Positions 8,165-17,120 of a stretch of DNA of 64,000 nt are shown here, in pieces. The position numbers were made by a program, and so were the translations under genes. Origin of the DNA: Antrihabitans stalagmiti (GTDB taxonomy: Bacteria; Actinomycetota; Actinomycetes; Mycobacteriales; Mycobacteriaceae); assembly GCF_016482825.1 (NCBI RefSeq), contig NZ_JAEMNV010000001.1, positions 682,001-746,000 of the forward strand, in the 5' to 3' direction. Below the pieces are notes generated by a model. It did no database searches. It worked only from the letters and a program-made list of their open reading frames with translations, and had not been told where the DNA came from. Position 1 is the first letter of the stretch, and the number at the start of each line of letters is the position of its first letter.

Positions 8165-9426
8165 GAACTGCCCTTTCCTTGAATCGGCACGGAACCGCAA
8201 TCTTCCTGCACTGCTTGCGCTTTGGTGCGAAGGAACCGCTGTTGCGGAATGCTCGCCGCCAGTTCCGCCGCTGCGAGGTAGGCAGCCCGCGCACCCGCGG
8301 AATCACCGACCTGCTCCAACAAATGCGCTCGAACCGCGTGCAGACGATGGTCGTGTGCGACTCGGTTGTCGTCGGCGAGCTCGTCGATGCGAGCCAGACC
8401 CGCGACAGCGCCATGCACCATCGACATTGCGACCGCGTGATTGAGCGCCAACATCGGATTGTCGGAACCACTCAGCAGCAGCTCGTACAACGCTACGATC
8501 TGCGGCCAGTCGGTCGCGTCGAACGACGGTGCCTCGTCGTGCACCGCCGCGATGGCAGCTTGCAGTTGAAACGGCCCTGTCACACCACGCGGCAGTGCGG
8601 AGGTGATCAGGCCGATTCCCTCGGCTATGTAGTCCGAGTTCCACAACGCCCGGTCCTGGTCCGCCATCGGAATCAGCTCCCCTGTCGGTCCGATGCGAGC
8701 AGGCCTGCGCGCGTCGGTGAGCAACATCAACGCCAGCAGACCGGTCACCTCGCTGTCGTCGGGAAGCAGCGCATGCGCCAACCGCGCCAGCCGAATCGCC
8801 TCGGTCGACAGCTCGACGCGATAAAGACTTGTGCCGGCAGTACTGGCATAACCTTCGTTGAACACGAGATACAGCACCTGCAGCACGGCGCCGAGCCGTT
8901 CCGCTCGCTCGGCCGGCGGCGGCAGGCGAAAGGGCACCCCGCTCGTTTTGACGCTCTGCTTCGCGCGGGTGATGCGGCGCGTCATCGTCGCCTCCGGCAC
9001 CAGAAATGCGCGAGCAATCTCGCCCGCGGTAAGCCCACCGACCGCTTTCAACGTCAAAGCGATCTGCGACGACGGTGACAACGACGGGTGACAGCACATG
9101 AACAGCAGCACGAGGGTGTCGTCGGCGTCGGCATTCGGCCGGTCGGCGGCCGGAGCAAGCCAATCTCCCGGCAACGCCCGCTGCACGACCGTATCTTCGC
9201 GACGACGGCGAGCTTGTTCGCTGCGCAACAGATCGGTGAGCCGCCGCGACGCGACGGTGATCAACCAACCGAGCGGGTTGTCGGGGGTCCCTTCGCTCGG
9301 CCATTGCGTCGCCGCCGCAAGCAACGCCTCCTGCACGGCGTCCTCCGACGTGTCGAAATGACCGAATCGGCGAACGAGGGCACCGAGTACCTGCGGCGCC
9401 AGGCGACGCAGTAGGTCCTCGTCCAT
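8161..9426 (-). CDS. ECF sigma factor, ECF42-like (SigJ-type C-terminal extension)
   Basis: A 421-residue sigma factor, roughly twice the size of a plain ECF. The sigma-2 region covers about 1-70 (TSEDAVQEALLAAATQWP, NPLGWLITVASRRLTDLLR). The sigma-4 region covers about 110-165, with LTAGEIARAFLVPEATMTRRI as recognition HTH. About 240 more residues form the helical DUF6596/TPR-like extension, including LYLVFNEGYASTAG and DQDRALWN. ECF42 sigma factors have no classical anti-sigma gene, and the extension is thought to control them. The start is placed at the ATG that opens the sigma-2 helix; the frame is open much further upstream but without family similarity. It is coupled to the DUF1801 gene and divergent from a secreted GH43-like gene. 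A paralogue lies at 35934-37202. Confidence 0.9.
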   Translation of the reverse strand: MDEDLLRRLAPQVLGALVRRFGHFDTSEDAVQEALLAAATQWPSEGTPDNPLGWLITVASRRLTDLLRSEQARRRREDTVVQRALPGDWLAPAADRPNADADDTLVLLFMCCHPSLSPSSQIALTLKAVGGLTAGEIARAFLVPEATMTRRITRAKQSVKTSGVPFRLPPPAERAERLGAVLQVLYLVFNEGYASTAGTSLYRVELSTEAIRLARLAHALLPDDSEVTGLLALMLLTDARRPARIGPTGELIPMADQDRALWNSDYIAEGIGLITSALPRGVTGPFQLQAAIAAVHDEAPSFDATDWPQIVALYELLLSGSDNPMLALNHAVAMSMVHGAVAGLARIDELADDNRVAHDHRLHAVRAHLLEQVGDSAGARAAYLAAAELAASIPQQRFLRTKAQAVQEDCGSVPIQGKGSS

Positions 9427-9550
9427 GGCTCCTGACACCGCCTGTCGGATCCCCTGTTCGTATTCACCGTCACGGGCAACTTCGGTAACAACTGTTGCAT
9501 CTGCGAACAAAGTTACGCATGGTGCGCCGGAAATCGTGGATACTGCTTCA

Positions 9551-10519
9551 GTGACGCTGACCAAACGTACCTGTTCTTCCGTCATCTCGACGGTGCTGCT
9601 GGCTCTCGCAGGCTTGCTGGTCGCGACCCCGGTGACGAGCAACGCGGCACCCCCCGACTGGCGCTACACGATGGTCGCTTTCAGCAACGTGAGCGACCGG
9701 GACCTGGATGTGTACGAGTCGAGCGACGGTAGCCAATTCCAGCCTGTTCGACTGTCGGCCTATCGGCCCCAGTCCGGAGTTGTGCGTGACCCGAGCATCT
9801 TCCGGCACACGGACAGCGCGTACTACGTCACCTACACAACGGTGGACGGAGCCAATATCGGCTTCGCGCGCAGCACCGACCGCGTCAACTGGACGCCGAT
9901 GGGCTCGTGGCCGGTCCCGTTCTGCTGCTTCCTGATGCCGGGTACGGGCGATGGCAAAGGCCCTGTGAACCCGTTCTTCTCGGGGTCTGCCGGATTCAAG
10001 GACGGACCGTCGCTCTCGCCGTTCACCACCAAGGCCTGGGCGCCCGAATGGTTCGTCGACGGCGACCGCGTCAGTGTCATCCTGTCTATGTCGACCGGTG
10101 GCGGATTCGTGCCGTATCTGATGACGGCGCTCGACCCATCGCTGCGACTGTGGGGTCTGCCGGTTCCGCTTGCCGGGATCGGCGCGGACCACATCGACAC
10201 CACCGTGGTCAAGGTGGGAGCCACCTATCACGCGTTCACCAAGAACGAGACCAAGAAGGTGATCCAACATGCGGTCGCGCCGTCGGTGACGGGACCCTAT
10301 TCGTATGTCCCTGACGGAAATTGGGGCTCGATGCTGGAGGGCCCCGCAGTCGTTCAGTTGCCGAACGGCACGTGGCGGATATATCTCGACGCGTACACCG
10401 AAGGGAAATACCTCTACTCCGACAGCACGGATGGACTGCAAACGTGGTCGCCCGTGCAAGAAGTTGCCGGTCTGTCCGGGACGGTGCGTCATTTCGGCGT
10501 GATGCGGGAACCCGCATAA
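9551..10519 (+). CDS. secreted glycoside hydrolase family 43-like protein
   Basis: A 322-residue exported protein. The N-terminus is a Sec signal peptide (KRT, then a hydrophobic stretch, then NAA/APP; cleavage near residue 35). The mature part has the five-bladed propeller pattern of GH43 and related families: VRDPSIF (about residue 80) supplies the Asp base, WAPEWF (about 160) a second acid, and LEGPAVVQL (about 260) the catalytic Glu. The family cleaves arabinose- or xylose-containing glycans, so an action on plant glycans or cell-wall arabinan is possible. The GTG at 9551 is chosen because the signal peptide follows immediately. The gene is divergent from the ECF42 sigma gene, which might control it. 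Confidence 0.75.
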   Translation: MTLTKRTCSSVISTVLLALAGLLVATPVTSNAAPPDWRYTMVAFSNVSDRDLDVYESSDGSQFQPVRLSAYRPQSGVVRDPSIFRHTDSAYYVTYTTVDGANIGFARSTDRVNWTPMGSWPVPFCCFLMPGTGDGKGPVNPFFSGSAGFKDGPSLSPFTTKAWAPEWFVDGDRVSVILSMSTGGGFVPYLMTALDPSLRLWGLPVPLAGIGADHIDTTVVKVGATYHAFTKNETKKVIQHAVAPSVTGPYSYVPDGNWGSMLEGPAVVQLPNGTWRIYLDAYTEGKYLYSDSTDGLQTWSPVQEVAGLSGTVRHFGVMREPA

Positions 10520-10531
10520 CCGACTGCGAGT

Positions 10532-10999
10532 TCACTGCGCCCCTGGACGTTCGAGCAAATCGACCAGCTTCCGAGGCGCAAGCACGCAGTAGCTTTCGGT
10601 GAGCAGTTCGGCGACCTCGTCCCAATCGGAGTTCTCGTCGAGAATCATGCCGACGATGTTGGGAAACCAGACCGGACGGAAGAACGGATGCCCCGCTCGG
10701 CCGAGCACGTCGAGTTCGATTCCTTGGGAACGGAAGGTGACCAGGCTGATCGGCCCGTCGTTGCCTGCAGCCTTCGCATAGGCCTGCGGCCAGCCGCCGT
10801 CGACAGCGAGCACGTGCGCGAAGGTGTGGCTGCGGACTTTCCACCGAGTCCCGACCCAAGCTCGCTCTTCGATCACGTCGGGTAGCGCCGAACACGCCGC
10901 GCGGATCTTCGCGACGATCTGGTGCGGAGCTTCGCCCGCAGGGGCGTCTCCGCCAGGCCCCGAACCAGCGACTTTCTCGTCCGTCGACCGATTTTTCAC
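10532..10999 (-). CDS. MmcQ/YjbR family protein
   Basis: A 155-residue protein of the MmcQ/YjbR (CyaY-like fold) family. Recognisable parts are EERAWVGTRWKVRSHTFAHV (about 45-64), FRSQGIELDVLGRAGHPFF and the C-terminal DWDEVAELLTESYCVLAPRKL, the typical end of the fold. Some members bind DNA, but most have no proven role. The GTG at 10999 has GGGGAG five bases before it; other GTG starts lie slightly upstream. It is convergent with the GH43-like gene and followed by nothing on its strand, so it seems to be a single-gene unit. Confidence 0.8.
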   Translation of the reverse strand: MKNRSTDEKVAGSGPGGDAPAGEAPHQIVAKIRAACSALPDVIEERAWVGTRWKVRSHTFAHVLAVDGGWPQAYAKAAGNDGPISLVTFRSQGIELDVLGRAGHPFFRPVWFPNIVGMILDENSDWDEVAELLTESYCVLAPRKLVDLLERPGAQ

Positions 11000-11071
11000 C
11001 GACACTCCCCGGTAGCGGTTGTTGTTTCGAGCAACGCTACTCGAGCCCACCGACACGTTCGAATGTTCTGG

Positions 11072-11746
11072 TCAGATGTTCGCGAGCGGGCTTTCGTCCA
11101 AACGATCCAGGAGGTCCGCCACGTCGTCGTACACGGCGGCTGCCCCTGCGTCACGCAATTCTGCCTCCGAGACGCCCCCGGAGCGGACCCCGACGAATCG
11201 AACGCCCGCTTCGACACACGCCTTCGCATCCCAGATCGTGTCGCCGATGAAAACCGCGGCGTCTGCCTCGACGCCGGCCTTCTCCAACGCGACCGCAACG
11301 ATGTCGGGCCGTGGTTTTGCGGTGCCGACGTCTTCGCTCGACGTCACTGCCGAAACGTGCTCGTCGACATCGAGAACCTCGCGCAGCGTCGTCAGCTCGT
11401 CCTCCGGCGCCGACGTTGCCAACACCACTACCGCTTCTCCGGCGGCGACCCGACGAACGAGGTCACGTGCACCGGCGAAGGCAGCCAATTGTCCGGAACT
11501 TTCGCGGTAGTACTTCGAATGCAGGTCCTGCGCGCGCTCCTTGAGGTCGTCGCTCTCACCTTCGAGCAACGAATCGATCAGCAACGACCCGTCCATACCG
11601 ATCGAGCGATGGACCCGCCACGACGCAACGCCTACGCCTACCTCGACGAAGGCACGCGACCAGGCGGCGATGTGCACGTAGTTGGAGTCGACGAGCGTGC
11701 CGTCGATGTCGAACAGCACTGCGCGCGGGGGCGTCGAGGTTGGCAT
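11072..11746 (-). CDS. HAD superfamily hydrolase, phosphoglycolate phosphatase-like
   Basis: A 224-residue HAD hydrolase of the beta-phosphoglucomutase/Gph type. Motif I is LFDIDGTLVDSN (residues 10-21, nucleophile Asp), motif II the Ser/Thr in VVLATSAP (about 112), motif III the Lys in GTAKPRPDI (about 145), and motif IV IGDTIWDAKAC (about 168), all intact. A helical cap lies between motifs I and II. It should dephosphorylate a small phosphometabolite in the cytoplasm. The ATG at 11746 gives the normal compact N-terminus. It is divergent from the CPBP protease gene with about 80 bp between them. Confidence 0.87.
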   Translation of the reverse strand: MPTSTPPRAVLFDIDGTLVDSNYVHIAAWSRAFVEVGVGVASWRVHRSIGMDGSLLIDSLLEGESDDLKERAQDLHSKYYRESSGQLAAFAGARDLVRRVAAGEAVVVLATSAPEDELTTLREVLDVDEHVSAVTSSEDVGTAKPRPDIVAVALEKAGVEADAAVFIGDTIWDAKACVEAGVRFVGVRSGGVSEAELRDAGAAAVYDDVADLLDRLDESPLANI

Positions 11747-11826
11747 AACAGCTGGATACCCGCCGTCACGACCTGCAATCAGGACAGCGGCGAAACGATG
11801 CACAAACGCATCAGTAGCGTTGAGGC

Positions 11827-12525
11827 ATGCGGACCCTGCTCAGCGTCTTTCGATCCGCGTTGGTCGACCCGGTCGAACGCGATCATCACCAGCCCGATCG
11901 CGACTTCCGTCGACGACGCATCGTTGTCGCCATCACCCTCGTCCTCGGTGCGACGTTGCTTGCAGTGTCATTGTCGACCGAACCTGGCGAGTTCGCGTTC
12001 TATCCGCTGACCATCGGACTCGCTGCCGTGTGGATCATCGGTGGCTTCGTCTCCGGGCCACTGCACGCCGGCCGGATCGACGCGTTCGGAACCCTGCGCA
12101 GGCCCATCGTGACCCCCATCGTCATCGGACTCGCCCTCGGCGGCGTTTTCGTCGTCGGCGGTCTTGTCGTTCGCGAGATCCCGGTGCTTCGCGACATCGT
12201 CTCGAGCGTGCTCGCGCACGCCGAACTCGGCTCCCTGCCGTTGATCGTTTTCATCACCCTTCTCAACGGCGTCGCCGAGGAAGTCTTCTTCAGGGGCGCC
12301 CTGTTCGCTGCGGCAGGAAAGGCGCACCCGGTAGCCATTACCACTGTCATCTATACGGTTGCCACACTCGCCACGGGAAACCCGATGCTCGCTTTCGCCG
12401 CCATACTGCTCGGCCTGGTAGTCGGTCTACAGCGACGCGCATCGGGTGGAATCCTGGCGCCGATCCTCACCCATGTTGCCTGGTCGGCCGTCATGGTTCT
12501 GGTACTTCCTCCGCTGTTTCGCTGA
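11827..12525 (+). CDS. CPBP family intramembrane metalloprotease (CAAX/Abi)
   Basis: A 232-residue integral membrane protein with about six predicted hydrophobic segments. The family's metal-binding motif EEVFFRG occurs near residue 150 (NGVAEEVFFRGALF), followed by a helix containing GNPMLAF and the second metal-ligand region HVAWSAV near residue 218. CPBP proteins are glutamic/zinc-type intramembrane proteases related to eukaryotic CAAX prenyl proteases; in bacteria they process peptides or give self-immunity. No bacteriocin gene is adjacent. The DUF427 gene follows 29 bp downstream on the same strand, but no functional link is evident. Confidence 0.88.
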   Translation: MRTLLSVFRSALVDPVERDHHQPDRDFRRRRIVVAITLVLGATLLAVSLSTEPGEFAFYPLTIGLAAVWIIGGFVSGPLHAGRIDAFGTLRRPIVTPIVIGLALGGVFVVGGLVVREIPVLRDIVSSVLAHAELGSLPLIVFITLLNGVAEEVFFRGALFAAAGKAHPVAITTVIYTVATLATGNPMLAFAAILLGLVVGLQRRASGGILAPILTHVAWSAVMVLVLPPLFR

Positions 12526-12554
12526 GCACACCCAGGAGCGAGCTACCCTCGAAC

Positions 12555-13319
12555 ATGGCCGACTATCCGAGCTTGCTTGTACCGGTCGATCACATCGAGC
12601 CGGTGCCACGACGGATCAGAGCGGTCTTCGCCGACCGCGTCGTCGTCGACACCACCGCCGCGAAATACGTGTGGGAGTGGCCGTCGTATCCCCAGTACTA
12701 CCTTCCGCTCGCCGACGTGGATCAGGAAGCGCTGGTCGACGAGCGACACACCCAGCGACTACGCCGCGGTATCGCGCGAGTGCACGGCCTCACAGTCGGC
12801 GAGGTGTCGCGTCCCTCGTGCGCTCGGGTCTTCACGGAGGAATCCTTGGCGGGATTAGCAGGAATGGTCCGTTTCGATTGGGCCGCGATGGACTCCTGGT
12901 TCGAAGAGAACGAAGAGGTTTTCGTCCATCCTCGCTGCCCGTACACCCGCGTCGATGCGCTCCGCTCGTCGCGACTGGTTCGGATCGAGCTAGGCGGCGT
13001 CGTCCTGGCCGAATCGTCCTCTCCCGTACTGGTATTCGAGACCGGACTACCCACTCGCTATTACTTCGATCGCACCGATGTCAACTTCGACCGGTTGCTA
13101 CCGAACGGTTCGGAAACCGGCTGCCCGTACAAGGGCATCACCTCCGGATACTGGTCCGCGCACATCGGCGGCACGATGCACCACAACGTGGCCTGGACGT
13201 ACAACTTTCCGACTCGGCAACTGCAACCCATCGCCGGCCTCGTCGCCTTCTACAACGAACACGTGGACACGTTCGTCGACGGAACCGAAATTCCCCGCCC
13301 GGTAACCCATTTCACCTAG
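12555..13319 (+). CDS. tandem DUF427 domain protein
   Basis: A 254-residue cytoplasmic protein with two copies of the DUF427 fold. The first copy (about 15-95) has VRA-type strands with VVVDTTAAKYVWEWPSYPQYY. The second (about 125-240) has VLAESSSPVLVFETGLPTRYYF and CPYKGITSGYWS, which are strongly typical of DUF427. The family has a beta-structure of unknown function, common in actinobacteria. The ATG at 12555 starts at the usual family N-terminus; the open frame upstream belongs to the preceding gene's shadow. An inverted repeat with a T-run follows 45 bp after the stop. Confidence 0.85.
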   Translation: MADYPSLLVPVDHIEPVPRRIRAVFADRVVVDTTAAKYVWEWPSYPQYYLPLADVDQEALVDERHTQRLRRGIARVHGLTVGEVSRPSCARVFTEESLAGLAGMVRFDWAAMDSWFEENEEVFVHPRCPYTRVDALRSSRLVRIELGGVVLAESSSPVLVFETGLPTRYYFDRTDVNFDRLLPNGSETGCPYKGITSGYWSAHIGGTMHHNVAWTYNFPTRQLQPIAGLVAFYNEHVDTFVDGTEIPRPVTHFT

Positions 13320-13363
13320 CGAAACACCGGGTGCAGTGGTCCGATCCCTACGGGCCAAATTAA

Positions 13364-13386
13364 CAAGCACTCATGCTTGCTTTTTT
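13364..13386 (+). terminator. CAAGCA-N4-TGCTTG palindrome with T-run: terminator and/or TetR operator
   Basis: CAAGCA (13364-13369) and TGCTTG (13374-13379) form a perfect six-base stem with a four-base loop, followed by C and six T (13381-13386). This fits a short intrinsic terminator for the DUF427 gene. The same palindrome lies 53 bp before the first gene of the AtuA operon, which ends with its own TetR gene, so it could equally be that regulator's operator. Confidence 0.55.
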
Positions 13387-13438
13387 CTTCGTCGGCTGTG
13401 AAGCTAGCTACGACCGACGATGGCAAGGAGTTTGCAAC

Positions 13439-14248
13439 GTGGCAGATCTAGATGCGGTCCTGGCAGATCTGGCGGCCGAGGGCGCCGATCTCGACGAACT
13501 GGTAAACGGTGCCGACGCCGGAACCTGGGCCAAGGAAACGCCCGCAGCCGGATGGACGATCGCACACCAGATCGCCCATCTCGCCTGGACCGACGAGGTC
13601 TCGATCATCTCCGTGACAGATCCGGAGAGCTTCAAGGCAGTCGTCAAGAATGCCTGGGAAAAGCCGACGACCTTCGTCGACGACGCGGCCGAAGAACTTG
13701 CGGAGATACCTACCCCCGAGCTGCTCGAACGCTGGCGAGCCAGCCGAAAAGACCTGATCACCGCGCTGTCCGGCGTTGTACCCGGCCGCAAGCTGGACTG
13801 GTTCGGGCCGCCGATGAGCGCGGCGTCGATGGCGACCGCTCGCATCATGGAGACCTGGGCACACGGCCAGGACGTCGCGGACACGGTCGGCGTCAGGCGC
13901 TCCCCCACCGCCAGGTTGAAGCACGTCGCGCACATCGGAATCAGGGCTCGCAACTTCGCCTACAGCCTGCACAACGAGACACCTCCTACCGACGAGTTCA
14001 GGGTCGAACTTCTCGCGCCCGATGGCACAACCTGGACCTGGGGGCCGGAAGACGCCGCACAACGTGTCACCGGACCCGCACTCGACTTCTGCCTGCTCGT
14101 CACCCAGCGCCGCCACCTCGACGACCTCGCCGTCGAAGCAGTCGGACCCGACGCAACTCATTGGCTGAGCATCGCTCAGTCGTTCGCCGGCGCACCGGGA
14201 ACCGGACGCGCCCCAGGACAATTTGCACAGGAGACCGCCCAAGCATGA
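13439..14248 (+). CDS. TIGR03084 family DinB-like metal-binding protein
   Basis: A 269-residue protein related to the mycothiol-dependent maleylpyruvate isomerase (MDMPI) N-terminal/DinB fold. WTIAHQIAHLAWTDE (about residues 40-54) carries His residues expected to bind a divalent metal, and ETWAHGQDVADTVG (about 138-151) gives the second His site. I recognise it as the actinobacterial TIGR03084 family, of unproven function, possibly a mycothiol-dependent enzyme. The GTG start has AGGAG nine bases upstream. It is the first gene of the AtuA operon, and its stop overlaps the AtuA start in ATGA. That linkage suggests a role in the same acyl-CoA pathway. Confidence 0.82.
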   Translation: MADLDAVLADLAAEGADLDELVNGADAGTWAKETPAAGWTIAHQIAHLAWTDEVSIISVTDPESFKAVVKNAWEKPTTFVDDAAEELAEIPTPELLERWRASRKDLITALSGVVPGRKLDWFGPPMSAASMATARIMETWAHGQDVADTVGVRRSPTARLKHVAHIGIRARNFAYSLHNETPPTDEFRVELLAPDGTTWTWGPEDAAQRVTGPALDFCLLVTQRRHLDDLAVEAVGPDATHWLSIAQSFAGAPGTGRAPGQFAQETAQA

Positions 14249-15960
14249 GCTCACTGGCCACCGACCCAGACCTGATCAGAATCGGCAACTGTTCCGGCTT
14301 CTACGGCGACCGCATCAGCGCGATGCGCGACATGCTCGAAGGCGGCGAACTCGACGTCCTGACCGGCGACTATCTCGCCGAACTCACCATGCTGATCCTC
14401 GGCCGCGACCGAATGAAGGATGCAGGCCTCGGTTACGCGAAGACCTTCGTTCGCCAATTCGAAGACTGCCTCGGCCTCGCGCTCGACCGAGGTGTGCAGA
14501 TCGTCGTCAACGCGGGAGGTCTCAACCCGGCAGGTCTCGCCGTCAGATTGCGGGAAGTATCGGACAAGCTGGGACTTCCGGCAACGATCGCGCACGTCGA
14601 AGGCGACGATCTCACCGGTCGAGCAGCCGAACTCGGACTCGGCTCGCCGCTGACTGCGAATGCCTACCTCGGTGCGTGGGGAATCGTGGCGTGCCTCGAT
14701 GCGGGCGCCGACGTCGTCGTCACCGGCCGCGTGACCGACGCGTCCGTCGTCGTCGGACCGGCCGCTGCCCACTTCGGTTGGGGCCGTTCCGATTACGACC
14801 AACTCGCGGGAGCGGTCGTCGCAGGCCACATCATCGAGTGCGGTACGCAGGCCACGGGCGGAAACTATTCGTTCTTCCAAGAAATTGCCGATCTCACCCG
14901 GCCCGGCTTCCCGATCGCCGAGATCCGACGCGATGGCAGCAGCATCATCACCAAGCACGACAACACCGGCGGCGCTGTCACCGTCGACACCGTCGAAGCG
15001 CAGTTGATGTACGAGATCCAAAGCGCCCGTTACGCGGGACCTGACGCCACCGCGCGTATCGACTCGATACAGCTCAGCCAGGACGGACCCGATCGGGTTC
15101 TCGTCACCGGCGTCCGAGGCGAGGCTCCTCCACCGCAGCTCAAGGTCTCGTTGAATACACTCGGGGGGTTCCGCAACGAGATGGAATTCATCCTCACCGG
15201 ACTCGACATCGAGGCCAAAGCCGAACTGGCACAGAAGCAATTGGAATCGTGGCTGACCGTTCGACCGGCCGAACTCGACTGGACGCTTGCACGGCTGGAT
15301 CGTCCGGACGCAGACACCGAAGAACGGGCAAGTGCGCTGCTGCGGTGTGTTGTTCGTGATCCGGATCCGAACAAGGTCGGCAGATCGTTTTCCAGCGTCG
15401 CGGTCGAACTCGCACTCGCGAGCTACCCGGGCTGCAGCTTCACCGCCCTACCTGGAAACGGTTCGCCCTACGGCATTTTCACGCCCGGCTACGTCGACGC
15501 CGCCGAGGTTCCACACGTCGCCGTGCACGCCGACGGGACGCGCGTCGCCATCGAAGCGGCGGCGGAAACCCGCGCCCTTGCCGACGTCCCCGAACCCGAG
15601 TTGCCGGAACCGCTGCCCACAGGCACAACCAAGAATGTGCCACTCGGCACGATCGCCCTTGCTCGTAGTGGTGACAAGGGCGGAAACGCGAACATCGGCG
15701 TCTGGGTCCGGACCGACGCGCAATGGCGCTGGTTGGTGCACACACTGACGACGGACGAGGTGCAGCGACTGTTGCCCGAAACGGCGTCGCTGCGCGTGAC
15801 TCGTCATGTGCTGCCCAACCTTCGTGCCGTCAATTTCGTCGTCGAAGGTCTGCTCGGCAAAGGCGTTGCCTACCAAGCTCGTTTCGATCCCCAAGCAAAG
15901 GGACTCGCAGAATGGCTGCGGTCTCGCAATATCGACATCCCCGAGGAGCTACTGGCGTGA
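14245..15960 (+). CDS. AtuA family protein (acyclic terpene utilisation)
   Basis: A 571-residue protein of the AtuA/DUF1446 family. The N-terminal two thirds (about 1-440) include IRIGNCSGFYGDR (7-19), GDYLAELTMLIL (38-49), VVNAGGLNPAGLA (about 88-100) and VVTGRVTDASVVVGP (about 155-169). The last 115 residues form the separate small AtuA-like domain (ARSGDKGGNANIGV, about 474-487). AtuA is required for citronellol/geraniol growth in Pseudomonas, but its reaction is not established. The start overlaps the upstream stop (ATGA), and the next gene overlaps its own stop (GTGA), giving strict translational coupling across the operon. Confidence 0.9.
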   Translation: MSSLATDPDLIRIGNCSGFYGDRISAMRDMLEGGELDVLTGDYLAELTMLILGRDRMKDAGLGYAKTFVRQFEDCLGLALDRGVQIVVNAGGLNPAGLAVRLREVSDKLGLPATIAHVEGDDLTGRAAELGLGSPLTANAYLGAWGIVACLDAGADVVVTGRVTDASVVVGPAAAHFGWGRSDYDQLAGAVVAGHIIECGTQATGGNYSFFQEIADLTRPGFPIAEIRRDGSSIITKHDNTGGAVTVDTVEAQLMYEIQSARYAGPDATARIDSIQLSQDGPDRVLVTGVRGEAPPPQLKVSLNTLGGFRNEMEFILTGLDIEAKAELAQKQLESWLTVRPAELDWTLARLDRPDADTEERASALLRCVVRDPDPNKVGRSFSSVAVELALASYPGCSFTALPGNGSPYGIFTPGYVDAAEVPHVAVHADGTRVAIEAAAETRALADVPEPELPEPLPTGTTKNVPLGTIALARSGDKGGNANIGVWVRTDAQWRWLVHTLTTDEVQRLLPETASLRVTRHVLPNLRAVNFVVEGLLGKGVAYQARFDPQAKGLAEWLRSRNIDIPEELLA

Positions 15961-17120
15961 GTCTGTGGACAAACACGGTCTGGGAAAGCCCAGAGCGACA
16001 AGAACTTCGCTCGACCGTCCGACGCTTCGTCGAGCGTGACATCCTTCCCGATCTCGACGCGTGGGAACGCGACGGCGAGTTGCCCCGCGAACTGCACAAG
16101 AAGGCAGGCGCGCTCGGACTTCTCGGCATCCAGTTCCCGGAGTCGGTCGGCGGCGCCGGTGGCGACGCCATCGATGCGACGATCGTGTGCGAGGAAATGC
16201 ATCAGGCCGGCGCCTCGGGTGGTCTGTTCGCGTCGCTGTTCACCTGCGGAATCGCTGTGCCGCACATCATCGCATCGGGAAACACCGACCACATCGAACG
16301 CTGGGTGAAGCCGACACTCGCCGGTGAGAAGATCGGATCGCTGGCAATCACCGAGCCGGGCGGCGGCTCCGATGTCGGACATCTGACGACGACGGCCAAG
16401 CTCGACGGCGATCACTACATCGTCAACGGCTCCAAGACCTACATCACCTCCGCGACCCGAGCCGACTACGTCGTCACCGCGGTCCGCACCGGCGGACCCG
16501 GCGCAGGCGGCGTTTCGCTGCTCGTTGTCGAAGCAGGCACGCCCGGCTTCACGGTGGCACGCAAGCTCGACAAGATGGGGTGGCGCTGCTCCGACACCGC
16601 CGAACTGTCCTACGTCGACGTTCGAGTACCGGCGAGCAACCTGGTCGGCCCCGAGAACAGTGGGTTCGCCCAGATCGCAATGGCTTTCGTCAGCGAACGG
16701 GTCGGCCTCGCCGCGCAGGCGTACGCAAGTGCCCAGCGTTGCCTCGACCTCACCCTTGCCTGGACCCGCGATCGCGAAACCTTCGGTCGGCCGCTGATCA
16801 GCAGGCAGGCAGTGCAAAACACCGTCACCGAGATGGCACGCCGAATCGACATCGCGCGGGTCTACACCCGCACGATCGCAGAACGTGCAGCCCTTGGCGA
16901 AACCGACCTGATCGCCGAAGTCTGCTTCGCAAAGAACACCGCCGTCGAATCGGGCGAATGGGTTGCGAACCAGGCAGTACAGCTCTTCGGCGGTCTCGGC
17001 TACATGCGCGAATCCGAGGTCGAACGCCAGTTCCGCGACATGCGGATCATCGGAATCGGTGGCGGCACAACGGAGATTCTCACCGGACTCGCAGCCAAGC
17101 GATTGGGCTACCAATCATGA
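15957..17120 (+). CDS. acyl-CoA dehydrogenase (first of two in the operon)
   Basis: A 387-residue FAD-dependent acyl-CoA dehydrogenase of normal length. SLAITEPGGGSDVGHL (about 120-135) is the flavin-binding signature and GSKTYITSATRADYVV follows. QLFGGLGYMRE near residue 340 and IGGGTTEI near 365 are the C-terminal signature; the region around it would hold the catalytic base. It oxidises an acyl-CoA to an enoyl-CoA, passing electrons to ETF. By position it is equivalent to AtuD or LiuA, with citronellyl-CoA or isovaleryl-CoA as possible substrates. It starts with a GTG that overlaps the AtuA stop by four bases. Confidence 0.9.
   Translation: MSLWTNTVWESPERQELRSTVRRFVERDILPDLDAWERDGELPRELHKKAGALGLLGIQFPESVGGAGGDAIDATIVCEEMHQAGASGGLFASLFTCGIAVPHIIASGNTDHIERWVKPTLAGEKIGSLAITEPGGGSDVGHLTTTAKLDGDHYIVNGSKTYITSATRADYVVTAVRTGGPGAGGVSLLVVEAGTPGFTVARKLDKMGWRCSDTAELSYVDVRVPASNLVGPENSGFAQIAMAFVSERVGLAAQAYASAQRCLDLTLAWTRDRETFGRPLISRQAVQNTVTEMARRIDIARVYTRTIAERAALGETDLIAEVCFAKNTAVESGEWVANQAVQLFGGLGYMRESEVERQFRDMRIIGIGGGTTEILTGLAAKRLGYQS

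Noticed and set aside
11682-12554. A long open frame preceding the DUF427 gene start
   Set aside because: It covers the CPBP protease gene in another frame, is Arg-rich and lacks any family pattern. The DUF427 similarity starts at the ATG at 12555.
13364-13379. Palindrome as a KstR2-type site (CAAG..CTTG)
   Set aside because: KstR2 sites have a two-base spacer between CAAG and CTTG; here it is eight, so that assignment does not fit.
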